The notes under the pieces were generated by a model. The model worked only from the letters and a program-made list of their open reading frames with translations, did not search any database and was not told where the DNA came from. Both the position numbers and the translations under genes were made by a program. 64,000 nucleotides of DNA. Origin: Herbaspirillum sp. SJZ106 (GTDB lineage: Bacteria; Pseudomonadota; Gammaproteobacteria; Burkholderiales; Burkholderiaceae_D). Positions 42,603-52,696 of the stretch are shown piece after piece (the first letter of the stretch is position 1; each line of letters opens with the position of its first letter). The stretch covers positions 62,001 to 126,000 of the forward strand of contig NZ_VFNI01000007.1 in assembly GCF_006715495.1 (NCBI RefSeq), read 5' to 3'.

Positions 42603-44891
42603 TTAATCAATAGGTGCTAACTTTACCAGCAAAATTACTATTTTTGCGCCCCTGCCGTCGGTGCGATTCTGGATATCGATTCTTCCGCCGTGTTCCTCGA
42701 CGATTTTCTTGACCATGGCCAGCCCCAGGCCGGTGCCCTTGGGTTTGGAGGTGACGTAGGGTTCGAAGGCGCGCGCCAGGATCTTGGGCGAAAAGCCGGG
42801 GCCATTGTCCAGGATGGACAACCGCACCGCCGGCTGGCGCGCGCCGTCGGCGCCGGCGATCTCGATCTGCTCGGTGACCAGGTCGATGCGCGGCGCCTGC
42901 TGGTCGTCGTCGCCCACCGCGTCCTGCGCGTTTTGCAGCAGGTTATGGATGACCTGGCGCAGTTGGGTGGCGTCGCCCATGACCTTGGCCATGTCCGGCG
43001 CCAGGCGCGCATGGATGGCGTCGCGGCCGTCGCCGGCCAGGTAGAGGTTGAGGATTTCCTCGATCAGCGCGTTCAGGTCCAGCGCCGCCGGTTTGGCCGG
43101 CGGCGTCTTGGCGTAGTCGCGGAAGTCGTCGACCATGCGCTTCATGGCGGTGACCTGGTTGACGATGGTGGCGGTGCCCTTTTCCAGGATCGCGGCGTCG
43201 TTGGGCATGAGCTTGTCCGACAGGCGGTGCTGCAGGCGCTCGGCCGAGAGCTGGATCGGCGTGAGCGGGTTCTTGATTTCGTGCGCCAGGCGGCGCGCCA
43301 CCTCGCCCCAGGCGATCGAGCGCTGGGCCGAGATCACGTTGCTGATGTCGTCGAACACCACCACGTAGCCCACGCCGTTTTGCACCGGCAGGTGCGAGCC
43401 GCGCGCGAACAGCGTGATCTTGTCCTGGTCCGGCTTGCCGGCGTTGCCCTGGTCGTCGCCGCCATCGAATGCGGCGCCCGGCTGGCGCGGCAGCTCGATC
43501 TGGCGCTGCCAGTGCAGGGCGTCGTGCGGGGTTTCGGTGCTTTGCTGGGCGCGCTGTTCGGAGAAGGCGCGGATGATGGCCTGGGCGAACAGCGCCTGGC
43601 CTTCGATGGTCTGCAGCGGGGTGCCGATGTCGCCCGAGAAATCGTAGCCCAGGATGCGCGGCACCGAGTCGTTGCTGCTGACGATGTTGAACTGGCCGTC
43701 CAGCACGATTACCCCGGCCGACATGTTGGCCAGCACCGATTCCAGGTAGGCCTTGGCGTTTTCCAGCTCGGCGCGGTTCTTTTCCACCGAGGTGCGCGCT
43801 TCCAGCAATTGGCGCGTCATGGTGTTGAACGATTGCGTGAGCGTGCCCAGTTCGTCGGAAGTGCTGACGATGGGCCGCGGCGACAGGTTGCCCTCGGCCA
43901 CCGCCTTGGTGCCTTCGGCCAGCAGCAGCAGCGGCTTGGCCAGGTCGCTGGCGATCAGGAAGGCGCTGGCGATGGCGCCGAAGATGGCCAGCAGCAGCGT
44001 GAGCGTGAGCGTGACCAGGTAGATCTTGCGCAGGCCGGAGCGCGACACCGAACGCTGCTGGTATTCGCTATAGGCCACGCGCAGGGTCTCGGCGTTGCTC
44101 GCTAGGTAATCCGGCACCGGTTGCAGGATCTGCAGGTAGCGGGTCTCGTTTTGCAGCGACAAGCCCTTGCTGGAGCCCGGGATCAGCACCACCACATGCA
44201 GCCGCAGGTTGGCGTCGGAATCGGATTCGCCGCTGGGCGGGCGCGAGTCGTCGCTTTCCACCGCGGCGAAGCCGCGCGAGATGCGGGCCTGGCGCATCGC
44301 CTGGGCGCTGGGCAGCACCGGCGTGAGCGAACCGATGGCGCCGCCGACGGCGCTGATGACTTGCCCGCTGCCGTTGACGATGGTGATTTCGCTATTTTGC
44401 TCGCGCAGGCGCGAAAAATAGGTCACTTGCTCGGACTCGCTCATGTCCGACAGCTCCTGCGCCATGCCGCGCGCGCGCGAGGAGAGGTCCGACAGCGACG
44501 AGTCGAGCGCGTTGCGGCCCAGGTTCAGGCCGGATTCCAGCGCCGCTTCCATGCGCACGTCGAACCAGGATTCGATCGAGCGCGACACGAATTGCACCGA
44601 CATCAGGTAGATCACCGCGCCCGGCAGGATGCCGATGAGCGCGAACATCAGCACCAGCCGCGCCAGCAGCTTGGAGCCGAACTTGCCGCGCCGGTAGCGC
44701 TTGTAAAGGCGGGTCAGCAGCAGCAGCACCAGGCACAGCAGCGAGACCGCGACCATGCCGTTGAGGAACAGCAGCCACGGATAGTGCTGCTCGAACAGGG
44801 CGGAGTTTTCGGAAGCCGAGGCCAGCAGGAACAGCAGGATGCTGATGACGCCCCCGCCGACTACCAGCAGATAGCGTAAGGCGCGGTTCAT
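42603..44891 (-). CDS. ntrY: NtrY-like sensor histidine kinase
   Basis: This 762-residue membrane kinase has two hydrophobic segments near the N-terminus and another around residues 290-315, a HAMP-like segment, a PAS domain (AKAYLESVLANMSAGVIVLDG), the H-box ARRLAHEIKNPLTPIQLSAERLQ, and the ATPase motifs NLLQNAQDA, DNGPGF and GTGLGLAMVKKIVEEHGG. It phosphorylates the NtrX-like regulator downstream. NtrYX systems control nitrogen use and respiration. The start overlaps the DUF4390 stop by 4 bp. Confidence 0.9.
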   Translation of the reverse strand: MNRALRYLLVVGGGVISILLFLLASASENSALFEQHYPWLLFLNGMVAVSLLCLVLLLLTRLYKRYRRGKFGSKLLARLVLMFALIGILPGAVIYLMSVQFVSRSIESWFDVRMEAALESGLNLGRNALDSSLSDLSSRARGMAQELSDMSESEQVTYFSRLREQNSEITIVNGSGQVISAVGGAIGSLTPVLPSAQAMRQARISRGFAAVESDDSRPPSGESDSDANLRLHVVVLIPGSSKGLSLQNETRYLQILQPVPDYLASNAETLRVAYSEYQQRSVSRSGLRKIYLVTLTLTLLLAIFGAIASAFLIASDLAKPLLLLAEGTKAVAEGNLSPRPIVSTSDELGTLTQSFNTMTRQLLEARTSVEKNRAELENAKAYLESVLANMSAGVIVLDGQFNIVSSNDSVPRILGYDFSGDIGTPLQTIEGQALFAQAIIRAFSEQRAQQSTETPHDALHWQRQIELPRQPGAAFDGGDDQGNAGKPDQDKITLFARGSHLPVQNGVGYVVVFDDISNVISAQRSIAWGEVARRLAHEIKNPLTPIQLSAERLQHRLSDKLMPNDAAILEKGTATIVNQVTAMKRMVDDFRDYAKTPPAKPAALDLNALIEEILNLYLAGDGRDAIHARLAPDMAKVMGDATQLRQVIHNLLQNAQDAVGDDDQQAPRIDLVTEQIEIAGADGARQPAVRLSILDNGPGFSPKILARAFEPYVTSKPKGTGLGLAMVKKIVEEHGGRIDIQNRTDGRGAKIVILLVKLAPID

Positions 44892-45547
44892 TCGGGTTTG
44901 TAGGTGAATTCGATCCAGTCGGAAGACAGGCGCCAATCGCTGTTGTTGAGCGCGTTGATCTGGAACGGCTTGGGCAGCTGCGCCACGTCCAGCCGCATGC
45001 GCACGCCCACATTGTAGGTGTCGCCGGACTTGAGCGTGTCGTTGTCGGCGACGATCCAGCGCGGCGGCCGGCGGATCAGCGCCATGGCGTCTTCCAGGTT
45101 GGAAAAGCTTTGCTGCAGCTGGCCGCTGATGGCGGTGTGGTACTGGCGGGTCAGGACGTTATAGGAGATGCGCACGGTGCGGGTAGCCGAGACGTTGGTC
45201 TCGTCGAACCAATACCAGCGGCGGCGCGTTATCTGCACTTCGGTCGTGAAATACAGCGGCACGCCGCGCGTGAGCGCATCTTCCAGGCCGCGGTTCAATT
45301 CGAACGAATAGGCCAGCGACAGCCGGTGGCCTTCGGCGCTGGGTTCGATCGAGGCTTGCGTGATGGTGATTTCGGCGGCCCGCGCCGGGATCGCGGCCGA
45401 CAGCATCAGCAGCGCGGCCAGTGCCGCCAGCGCCAGCCGCAGCCAGCGCCCGAACGAACCAGGCGACTGCGGACGGGCGCCGCCACCGGCCTGGCGCGGG
45501 CCGCATTGCGAGTTCAAGAGGGGAAGGGCCGATTGCGTCAAATTCAT
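44888..45547 (-). CDS. DUF4390 domain-containing protein
   Basis: This 219-residue protein has a hydrophobic segment near residues 36-57 (signal anchor or signal peptide ending ARA) and a beta-rich DUF4390 domain: EGHRLSLAYSFELNRGLEDAL, then TRRRWYWFDE and RWIVADNDTLKSGDTYNVGVRMRLD. It is probably periplasmic. Family function is unknown, but it is regularly between rsmB and ntrY, suggesting that it helps sensing by NtrY. The start at 45547 overlaps the rsmB stop (ATGA). Confidence 0.82.
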   Translation of the reverse strand: MNLTQSALPLLNSQCGPRQAGGGARPQSPGSFGRWLRLALAALAALLMLSAAIPARAAEITITQASIEPSAEGHRLSLAYSFELNRGLEDALTRGVPLYFTTEVQITRRRWYWFDETNVSATRTVRISYNVLTRQYHTAISGQLQQSFSNLEDAMALIRRPPRWIVADNDTLKSGDTYNVGVRMRLDVAQLPKPFQINALNNSDWRLSSDWIEFTYKPE

Positions 45548-46863
45548 GCACCAGTTTTTTGGAACAGCGCGTAAAACAGGCCATCGTGGTCGGTTTCTGC
45601 GCTGGCAGTCGGCAACAGTTGGCCTGGGGCTGGCAGCCGTATGGCATTGTTTCTTTGCGCGAAGGCAAGTGCCTGCTGTTCCGATTCTTGCGGCCACAGC
45701 GAGCATGTCACGAGCAGCAATTTACCATCCGGCCCGAGCATCTGCCAAAGGTTGTCTAAAATTTGCGCAGAAAGTGTTGCAAGCTGCGCGGTGTCGGTCT
45801 TGCGGCGCAGCCAGCGGATATCGGGGTGGCGCCGCACGATGCCCGAGGCGGTACAGGGCACGTCGGCCAGGATGCGATCGAACGGCCGGCCGTCCCACCA
45901 GTTGCCTTCGCGGGCGTCGCCGGCGGTGAGGCGGGCACGCAGGCCCAGGCGTTGCAGGTTCTCGTCGATGCGGGCCAGGCGGCGCGGATCGTGGTCCAGC
46001 GCTTCCAGTTCGAGGTCGGCCAGTTCCAGCAGGTGGCCGGTCTTGCCGCCGGGGGCGGCGCAGGCGTCCAGCACGCGCATGCCGTCGGCCACGTCCAGCA
46101 ACGGCGCGGCCAGCTGGGCGGCGGCATCCTGCACCGACGCCATGCCCTCGGCGAAGCCGGGGATCTGCTGCACCGGCGCCGGCTTGTCCAGGCGCACCGC
46201 CGACGGGCCGACCTGGCGGCCGGGCATGCCGGCCGCGGCCAGCGCCGCGAGATATTGTTCAACCGTGGTTTGACGGCGGTTCACGCGCAGCGTCAGCGGC
46301 GGCGCCTGGTTGCCGGCATGCAGGATGCGCTGCCAGTCCTCGGGATAGGCGGCCTTGATGCGGTCGATCCACCAGGTCGGGTAATTCCAGGTGCCGGGCG
46401 GGGTCTTGACGGCTTGCGGCATCAGGTTGGCGCGTTCGCGCAGGAAGCGGCGCAGGATGGCGTTGACCACGCCCTTGGCGAAGCTCATGTCGGGGCTGAT
46501 GGCGGCCGCCTCGACCGCCTGGTCGACCACGGTGAAGCTGTCGTAGCCGGCCTGGTCTTCATCCACCAGCAGCGCCAGCGCGCAATCGAGCAGGCCGCGC
46601 AAGACCTCCGGCTGCGGCGGCTTGTTGGCCAGCAGCGCCAGCAGGGCATCGGTGAGGCCGAGACGGCGCATGGCGCGGTAGCTGATGTCCTGGATCGCGC
46701 CGCGCGCCTGCGGCTGGTTGCCGATGCGGGTAAAAACCTGGGCCAGCGCCTGCGGCAGCGCGGTGCCGGCGCGCACGCCGGCCACGGCCTGGGCGGCGTA
46801 GGCCAACTGGTAAGCCAGCGAGTCGGCCTTGGCCGAAGGGGAAATAAGGGAAATTTGGATCAC
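45544..46863 (-). CDS. rsmB: 16S rRNA (cytosine-967-C5)-methyltransferase
   Basis: This 439-residue methyltransferase has an N-terminal NusB-like RNA-binding domain (about 20-160) and a Rossmann methyltransferase domain with the SAM site DACAAPGGKTGHLLEL. The two catalytic cysteines are in DVPCTASG (motif IV) and LLVTCSLWPQE (motif VI). It makes m5C967 on 16S rRNA. The start is a GTG at 46863. It heads the operon rsmB - DUF4390 - ntrY - ntrX, with 4-bp overlaps. Confidence 0.92.
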   Translation of the reverse strand: MIQISLISPSAKADSLAYQLAYAAQAVAGVRAGTALPQALAQVFTRIGNQPQARGAIQDISYRAMRRLGLTDALLALLANKPPQPEVLRGLLDCALALLVDEDQAGYDSFTVVDQAVEAAAISPDMSFAKGVVNAILRRFLRERANLMPQAVKTPPGTWNYPTWWIDRIKAAYPEDWQRILHAGNQAPPLTLRVNRRQTTVEQYLAALAAAGMPGRQVGPSAVRLDKPAPVQQIPGFAEGMASVQDAAAQLAAPLLDVADGMRVLDACAAPGGKTGHLLELADLELEALDHDPRRLARIDENLQRLGLRARLTAGDAREGNWWDGRPFDRILADVPCTASGIVRRHPDIRWLRRKTDTAQLATLSAQILDNLWQMLGPDGKLLLVTCSLWPQESEQQALAFAQRNNAIRLPAPGQLLPTASAETDHDGLFYALFQKTGA

Positions 46864-46864
46864 G

Positions 46865-47503
46865 TCAACTCTTGCTGAGGGCCAGGCGGATGCCCAAGGC
46901 CACGAAAGCGCCGCCGACGATGCGTTCGGCCCAGCGTTTGAACTGTGGCCGGCGGCCGGCGCGGGCCGCCAGTGTACCAGCGACCAGCGCGGTGAAGCTA
47001 TTCCAGAGCGTGGACAGCGTGATGAACGTCATGCCCAGCACCACGAAGGCCAGCGTCTGGCGCGGCGCATCGCGGGCCACGAATTGCGGGAAAAAGGACA
47101 GGAAAAACAGGATGACCTTGGGATTGGTCACATTGGTCAGGGTGGCCTGCCAGAAAACGGCGGGCAGGGACAATGGCGCCGGAGGCGAGATTTCGTTGTC
47201 GCCGGCCGTCTGTTTTTGCCAAATCAGTTTGATGCCGAGGTAGATCAGGTAAAGGCCGCCGGCCAGCTTGATTGCCAGGAAAGCGGTGGCGGAGGCCGCC
47301 AGCAGCGCCGACAGGCCAAACGCCGAGGCCAGCGTGTGAAAGCAGCAACCGAAGGAGATCCCCAGCGCCGACACTACCCCGGCGGCGCGCCCTTGCGCCA
47401 CGCTGCGGCCGATGATGTAGGCGGTGTCGGGCCCGGGCGTGAGGTTCAACAGGAAAACAGCCAGGCAGAACAGGCTGAAGTCGGTGATGCCGAGTGCATT
47501 CAT
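46865..47503 (-). CDS. LysE/RhtB-family amino acid exporter
   Basis: This 212-residue inner-membrane protein has about six hydrophobic segments and the family start FCLAVFLLNLTPGPDTAYIIGRSVAQGR. NVTNPKVILFFLSFFPQF is the second hallmark. It exports amino acids such as threonine, homoserine lactone or leucine analogues. It lies just upstream of rsmB, 1 bp from its start, so it may share the transcript. Confidence 0.88.
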   Translation of the reverse strand: MNALGITDFSLFCLAVFLLNLTPGPDTAYIIGRSVAQGRAAGVVSALGISFGCCFHTLASAFGLSALLAASATAFLAIKLAGGLYLIYLGIKLIWQKQTAGDNEISPPAPLSLPAVFWQATLTNVTNPKVILFFLSFFPQFVARDAPRQTLAFVVLGMTFITLSTLWNSFTALVAGTLAARAGRRPQFKRWAERIVGGAFVALGIRLALSKS

Positions 47504-47662
47504 GGCGCGCAGGGGGGATTCGGAAGACCTGCATTGTAGCGGGTGCGGCGGCGGCCCGCGAATCGGAGCGGGTGGAGTGGTCTCCGGCAAGAATGTGCGA
47601 GTTCGGCTAAAGTGGCTGCCTCCCGGAAACCCGGACGCCACACCTCAAGGAAATAAAACAAT

Positions 47663-48868
47663 ATGCAAGCCGCCACGGCAGATACCGCGCCGCAACAGGA
47701 TATTCCCCGCTGGATGGTGATGCTGCTGGCCGCCGCCTGCGGCATCATCGTCGCCAACCTCTACTATGCCCAGCCGCTGATCGGCCCGATCAGCCGCGCG
47801 ACCGGGATCTCGCCCGCCGCCGCCGGCCTGATCGTGACGCTCACGCAGATCGGCTACGGCTTGGGCTTGCTGTTCATCGTGCCGATGGGCGACCTGTTCG
47901 AGAACCGCAAGCTGGTCCTGACCGGATTGGTGGCGACCTGCCTCGGTCTGGTGGGGGCGGCCTTGGCCCAGAGCGCGGCGCAGTTGCTGGTATCGGTGCT
48001 GGTGATCGGCCTGTCGTCGGTGGGCGCCCAGGTGCTGGTGCCCTATGCGGCCCACTTCTCGCTGCCGCATACGCGTGGGCGAGCGGTGGGCAGCGTCATG
48101 AGCGGCCTGCTGCTTGGCATTTTGCTGGCCCGTCCGCTGGCCAGCCTGGTGGCCGACCTGTTCGGATGGCATGCCATCTTTGGGCTGTCGGCGGTATTGG
48201 TGGCGTTGCTGACCGTGGTGCTGGCGCGTTACCTGCCGCCGCGTCGTCCGCCGGCCGGCATGCACTACGGCGCCCTGCTGGGGTCGATGTGGACGCTGGT
48301 GAAGACCACGCCGGTATTGCGCCGCCGCGCCTTCTACCACGCCATGCTGTTCGCGTCGTTCAGCCTGTTCTGGACCGCTTCGCCGCTATGGCTGGCCAGC
48401 CCCGCATTCGGCCTGTCGCAACAAGGGATCGCCCTGTTCGCCTTCGCCGGCGTGATCGGCGTGATCGCCGCGCCGGTGGCCGGACGCATGGCCGACTGCG
48501 GCTGGAGCCGCCCGGCCACCGGTGTGGCCTTGCTGTGCGGTGCAGGGTCTTTCCTGCTGCCATTGCTGATGCATGGCGAGCGCGATTTTTCGCTGGCCAT
48601 GCTGCTGCTGGCGGCGATCCTGCTGGACTTCGCGGTATCGGCCAATCTGGTGCTGAGCCAGCGCGCCATCTATGCGCTGGGCGGCGAGATCCGCAGCCGG
48701 CTGAACGGCTTGTTCATGGCCACCTTCTTCGCCGGCGGTGCGGTTGGATCGGCATTGGGCGGCTGGATGTATGCGCAGGCCGGCTGGACGGGCGTGGCCT
48801 GGGTAGGCTTTGCCTTTCCGTTGGTGGCGTTGTTGTACTACCTTACCGAATTGCGCGGGCGGCAATAA
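47663..48868 (+). CDS. MFS transporter
   Basis: This 401-residue transporter has about 12 hydrophobic segments. MLLAAACGIIVANLYYAQPLIGPI and the motif A loop PMGDLFENRKLVL match the exporter at 4899; the two are paralogues in the same MFS subgroup. The substrate is unknown. AAGGAAA precedes the ATG, and a very strong terminator follows. It is divergent from the LysE gene. Confidence 0.88.
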   Translation: MQAATADTAPQQDIPRWMVMLLAAACGIIVANLYYAQPLIGPISRATGISPAAAGLIVTLTQIGYGLGLLFIVPMGDLFENRKLVLTGLVATCLGLVGAALAQSAAQLLVSVLVIGLSSVGAQVLVPYAAHFSLPHTRGRAVGSVMSGLLLGILLARPLASLVADLFGWHAIFGLSAVLVALLTVVLARYLPPRRPPAGMHYGALLGSMWTLVKTTPVLRRRAFYHAMLFASFSLFWTASPLWLASPAFGLSQQGIALFAFAGVIGVIAAPVAGRMADCGWSRPATGVALLCGAGSFLLPLLMHGERDFSLAMLLLAAILLDFAVSANLVLSQRAIYALGGEIRSRLNGLFMATFFAGGAVGSALGGWMYAQAGWTGVAWVGFAFPLVALLYYLTELRGRQ

Positions 48869-48897
48869 CGCCGGCGGGACATCCCGCTGCAAAATGC

Positions 48898-48936
48898 AAA
48901 GCGGCTGTCGCAGTCATCCACTGCGACAGCCGCTTT
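48898..48936 (+). terminator. strong intrinsic terminator after the MFS gene
   Basis: A perfect 17-bp stem starting AAAGCGGCTGTCGC, with a CATCC loop, is followed by ATTTTTTG. It also suits the convergent DUF1840 gene at 48987 because the other side starts with AAA. Confidence 0.9.
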
Positions 48937-48986
48937 ATTTTTTGCGCCGGTCGAACCGCCGGCGCATCGTCACGCAAGGCGCAAGC

Positions 48987-49331
48987 TCAGACGCCCCACA
49001 GGATGTCGTAATTGCCCTTCTTGGCTTCGCGCAGCATGTCCAGCAGCGGGTAGGCGCGCGCCGAGAAGCTTACCGGTTCGATCTTTTCGTGGTTGTGGTC
49101 ATCGGTATTGGCGTTGTGGTGGGCGTTGACGTCGCGCTCCAGCATTTCGGCCGCTTCATGCGCCTTGCTGGCGGTGATCTGCTTTTCCAGCAGGGCGATG
49201 GCGTCGCCGGATTCGGCCGCCGTGATCACGCCGCGGGCGAGGTCCTTGTGCAGCATGTCCAGGATGGGTTTTGCGTGCGACTCGTACATCACCACATCGG
49301 CGGCCGCTTTCGATTTGAATGTGATCAGCAT
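48987..49331 (-). CDS. DUF1840 family protein
   Basis: This 114-residue protein has the DUF1840 layout: MLITFKSKAAADVVMYESHAKPILDML at the start, and the end FSARAYPLLDMLREAKKGNYDILWGV. The middle is charged and histidine-rich (HHNANTDDHNH). Function is unknown. It is found mainly in Betaproteobacteria. No partner gene is evident. Confidence 0.85.
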   Translation of the reverse strand: MLITFKSKAAADVVMYESHAKPILDMLHKDLARGVITAAESGDAIALLEKQITASKAHEAAEMLERDVNAHHNANTDDHNHEKIEPVSFSARAYPLLDMLREAKKGNYDILWGV

Positions 49332-49528
49332 ATTTCCTCTGAAGTCTTTGATTTGAAACGATTTTTATCGGGTGGCCAGGCGTGCTGCCAGCCAGCGCCG
49401 GGCCATCGGGAAATGCGCTGCGGACTGCGCCGGCATTTCTGTGCTTGTCCGGATCGGTTCCTAGAATACTACCCGGCTTGGTCTTTTGTCATTACCTGTC
49501 CGACAGACAGGATGCACGCCGTTTTGCG

Positions 49529-50059
49529 TCATATTGGTTTGAAAGAGGCGAAAAAGGTTTCAATATTTTCTTCCGTGACGGCCTTGGGCTCGCCCAGGAT
49601 CAGCACCTGGTAGATGCGCCTGTCCTTCGATGCCAGGCGCGCCACCAGCCGCAGCGGGCGGCCGCGCGCCGTGCCTTGCGCATCCAGTTCCAGCGTGCGC
49701 GAGAAGCCTGCCGTCTGGCCCGGCAGGGGAGGCCTGTCGGTGGCCTTGCCGCCGATATTGTTGAGCAGGGCGGCGCCCATCGCATCCAGCGCGCGGTCGG
49801 CGGCGGCGTTGTCGGCCAGTTCGGCGGTGCCGACAGCGAAGGTGGTGCCGTCGATGTCGGCGGCGATCATGCTCATCTCGACCTTGGGGCCGTCGAGATC
49901 GATCGTGCGCGTCGCGCTGGCGGGTTTGCCGGGCAGCAGTACCACGAAGTGCGCGCCGTTGTCGCTGCTTTCACGCCAGTTGTATTTGGGCGAGCAGGCG
50001 ACGAGCGCTATCGCGGCTGCCAATACCGGCAGCAGAATTGTTTTGCGCAGTTTGCCCAT
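49529..50059 (-). CDS. hypothetical lipoprotein
   Basis: This 176-residue protein has a signal peptide with lipobox LVAC, so it should be anchored by a lipid at that cysteine. The mature part is beta-rich (HFVVLLPGKPASATRTIDLDGPKVEMSM) without a recognised family. The ATG at 50059 overlaps the stop of the gene upstream (TGATG), so the pair is co-translated. An in-frame methionine 9 bp earlier is also possible. Confidence 0.65.
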   Translation of the reverse strand: MGKLRKTILLPVLAAAIALVACSPKYNWRESSDNGAHFVVLLPGKPASATRTIDLDGPKVEMSMIAADIDGTTFAVGTAELADNAAADRALDAMGAALLNNIGGKATDRPPLPGQTAGFSRTLELDAQGTARGRPLRLVARLASKDRRIYQVLILGEPKAVTEENIETFFASFKPI

Positions 50060-50478
50060 CAGCGGCATTCATTGATGTAGCGGGTTTCCAGTTGGCCGAG
50101 TTGGCCATGGTCGCTGCCGCCGGGTTTGAGGAAGGTTGTGCGTGAGGTCGATATGGTGGCGCCGCCCGGGATGGGGGCGTTGGCGTCGCGCCGGCCGTCG
50201 CGCAGCGGCGCTTCGGGGTAAACGTCGTATTGCGGCGCAGGGGCGCTGCGGGCGCGTTCGATCTGCAAACGCAAGCCGCGGCAGGCGGCGCTTTCACTGT
50301 CGTTGATGTCCAGGCCGGGACGTGTGGACTCGCCCGGTAGCGGCGCCAGCGCTTTCCTGACATCGGACGCATATGGGGTGAGGGCCTTGTTGACATCGTC
50401 CTGCGCCAGCGCGGGCAGGATCGATAGCGAAAAGGCAAGCAGCGCGCAGGCGCGTTGCGCGAGGGGGGAGCTGCGCAT
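50059..50478 (-). CDS. hypothetical exported protein
   Basis: This 139-residue protein has a signal peptide ending PALAQ and no recognised domain. Two cysteines (AACRG and near the end NECR) could form a disulfide. It is the first gene of a pair with the lipoprotein above. Function unknown. Confidence 0.55.
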   Translation of the reverse strand: MRSSPLAQRACALLAFSLSILPALAQDDVNKALTPYASDVRKALAPLPGESTRPGLDINDSESAACRGLRLQIERARSAPAPQYDVYPEAPLRDGRRDANAPIPGGATISTSRTTFLKPGGSDHGQLGQLETRYINECR

Positions 50479-50647
50479 GGTTGTGCATGAGGTGATGGCT
50501 GGGAGGGGAATCATAGCAAAACGCCATCGCTGTTCTGGCGGCCCCGGATCGGGCGCATGGATCACCGTGAAAAATCAGATTTGTCTGACTGCGGCGGGCC
50601 GGTTCTTGCGGTATAAGAATCCATTCCAACCGATAAGGGAGCGCGAC

Positions 50648-52654
50648 ATGCATCATCACAACGGAACCGGCCTGCCCGAACTGACCTTGCGCGGCATGGT
50701 GCTGGGGGCGCTGATCACGGTGGTGTTTACGGCATCGAACGTCTATCTCGGGCTCAAGGTCGGCTTGACCTTTTCTTCGGCGATTCCCGCCGCGGTGATC
50801 TCGATGGCCGTGCTGCGCTTTTTCAGCGGCGCCAACATCCTTGAAAACAACATGGTGCAGACCCAGGCGTCGGCCGCGGGCACGCTGTCGGCCATCATCT
50901 TCATCCTGCCCGGGTTGGTGATGATGGGGCACTGGCACGGTTTTCCGTTCTGGCAGACGCTGGGCATCTGCGCCGCCGGCGGCATGCTGGGCGTGATGTT
51001 CTCGATCCCGCTGCGCCGCGTGATGGTGGTGCAAAGCGGGTTGCCGTATCCCGAAGGCGTGGCGGCGGCCGAGATCCTGCGCGTGGGCAGCGCCGACGCC
51101 GGGGGCGGCGAGCAGACCCGGCGGGGCCTGCGCGACATCCTGTTCGGCGGCGTGCTGTCGGCGGGTTTCAGCCTAGCGGCCAGCGGCTTGAAGGTATTCG
51201 CCGAGAACATGAACCTGTGGTTCTCGGCCGGAGCGTCGGTGCTGCGCTTGCCGGTGGGATTCTCGCTGGCGCTGGTGGGGGCGGGTTACATGATCGGCAT
51301 CGTCTCCGGCGTCGCCATCCTGATCGGCCTGGTGATCGCCTGGGGCATCGCCGTGCCTTACCTGACCGCGGTCACGCCGCGCGACGCCGGCACCGCCGTG
51401 TCGGCTTTCGCCAGCGGCATCTGGAGCAGCCAGGTGCGCTTCATGGGCGCGGGCATGATCGGGGTGTCGGCGGTGTGGACGCTGGCGACGCTGTTCAAAC
51501 CGATGCTGGAGGGGGTGAAGGTATCGCTGTCGACCCTGTCGCGGCGCGAGCAGGGCAGCGGCGACCGGACCGACCAGGATATGTCGCCGGCCTGGATCAT
51601 TGCCATCAGCCTGGCCATGATCGCCCTGCTTGCGGTGGTGTTTGCTTCGTTCCTGTCGGAGGCGCCGGTGTCGTTGGCATTGTTCGCCGGGCTGATCGCG
51701 TATGCCGTGGCGTTCGCCTTCATCTTCGGGTTCTTGGTGGCGGCCGCCTGCGGCTACATGGCGGGCCTGATCGGTTCGTCCTCCAGCCCGATTTCCGGCA
51801 TCGGCATCGTCGCGGTGATCCTGGTGTCCTTGCTGCTGCTGGCCTCGGGCGCGGTCGACCCATTGCTGGCCACGCCGCAGGGCGGCAAGCTGGCCATTGC
51901 CATCGCATTGTTCGTCACCGCCGCCATCATCGCGGTAGCGGCGATCGCCAACGACAACCTGCAGGACCTCAAGACCGGCCAACTGGTCGGCGCCACCCCC
52001 TGGCGCCAGCAGGTGGCGCTGCTGGTCGGTTGCGCGGTGGGCGCAGCCGTCATCCCGCCGGTGCTGAACCTGCTCTATAACGCCTACGGTTTCACCGGCG
52101 CGCTACCGCGCGAAGGCATGGATGCGGCGCAGGCCCTGGCGGCGCCGCAGGCCACGCTGATGACGGCCATCGCCACCGGCATCTTCACCCGCGAACTGAA
52201 CTGGACCATGCTGGTGATCGGCGTGGCGCTGGGCGTCGTCCTGATCGCGGCGGACTGGTTGCTGGCGCGCCGCGGCGGCGTGGCGCGCCTGCCGGTATTG
52301 GCGGTCGGCATCGGCATCTATTTGCCGCCGACGGTGAGCATGGCGCTGTTCTTCGGCGCGGTGCTGGGATGGCTCATCGATGGACGCTTGCGGCAGCGCG
52401 CCGCCGCGGCTGGCCAGGAGTTCGACGACTATGCGGAGCGGCCGCGCCAGCGTGGCATCCTGGTGGCGTCGGGGCTGATCGTGGGCGAGAGCCTGGTGGG
52501 GGTGCTGCTGGCGGCGCTGATCGGCTTCACAGGCAAGGACGCGCCGCTGGCGTTGGCGGCCGACGTTTTCGACGGCATTGGGCAGTGGCTGGGATTGCTG
52601 GCCTTCCTGCTGGTCCTGTGGTCGGTGGCGCGGCGCGTGTTGCCGGCGCGCTGA
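50648..52654 (+). CDS. OPT-family oligopeptide transporter
   Basis: This 668-residue membrane protein has about 16 hydrophobic segments. The OPT start ELTLRGMVLGALITVVFTASNVYLGLKVGLTFSSAIPAAVIS is clear, and SSSSPISGIGI and YLPPTVSMALFFGAVLGW are further family blocks. Bacterial OPT proteins take up small peptides or metal chelates with protons. It is monocistronic. The start at 50648 (MHHHNG) is supported by AAGGGAG just upstream. Confidence 0.88.
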   Translation: MHHHNGTGLPELTLRGMVLGALITVVFTASNVYLGLKVGLTFSSAIPAAVISMAVLRFFSGANILENNMVQTQASAAGTLSAIIFILPGLVMMGHWHGFPFWQTLGICAAGGMLGVMFSIPLRRVMVVQSGLPYPEGVAAAEILRVGSADAGGGEQTRRGLRDILFGGVLSAGFSLAASGLKVFAENMNLWFSAGASVLRLPVGFSLALVGAGYMIGIVSGVAILIGLVIAWGIAVPYLTAVTPRDAGTAVSAFASGIWSSQVRFMGAGMIGVSAVWTLATLFKPMLEGVKVSLSTLSRREQGSGDRTDQDMSPAWIIAISLAMIALLAVVFASFLSEAPVSLALFAGLIAYAVAFAFIFGFLVAAACGYMAGLIGSSSSPISGIGIVAVILVSLLLLASGAVDPLLATPQGGKLAIAIALFVTAAIIAVAAIANDNLQDLKTGQLVGATPWRQQVALLVGCAVGAAVIPPVLNLLYNAYGFTGALPREGMDAAQALAAPQATLMTAIATGIFTRELNWTMLVIGVALGVVLIAADWLLARRGGVARLPVLAVGIGIYLPPTVSMALFFGAVLGWLIDGRLRQRAAAAGQEFDDYAERPRQRGILVASGLIVGESLVGVLLAALIGFTGKDAPLALAADVFDGIGQWLGLLAFLLVLWSVARRVLPAR

Positions 52655-52696
52655 TCGGCGGGAGGCTCCGTTGCCGAGCCAGCGGTGCAATGCGTG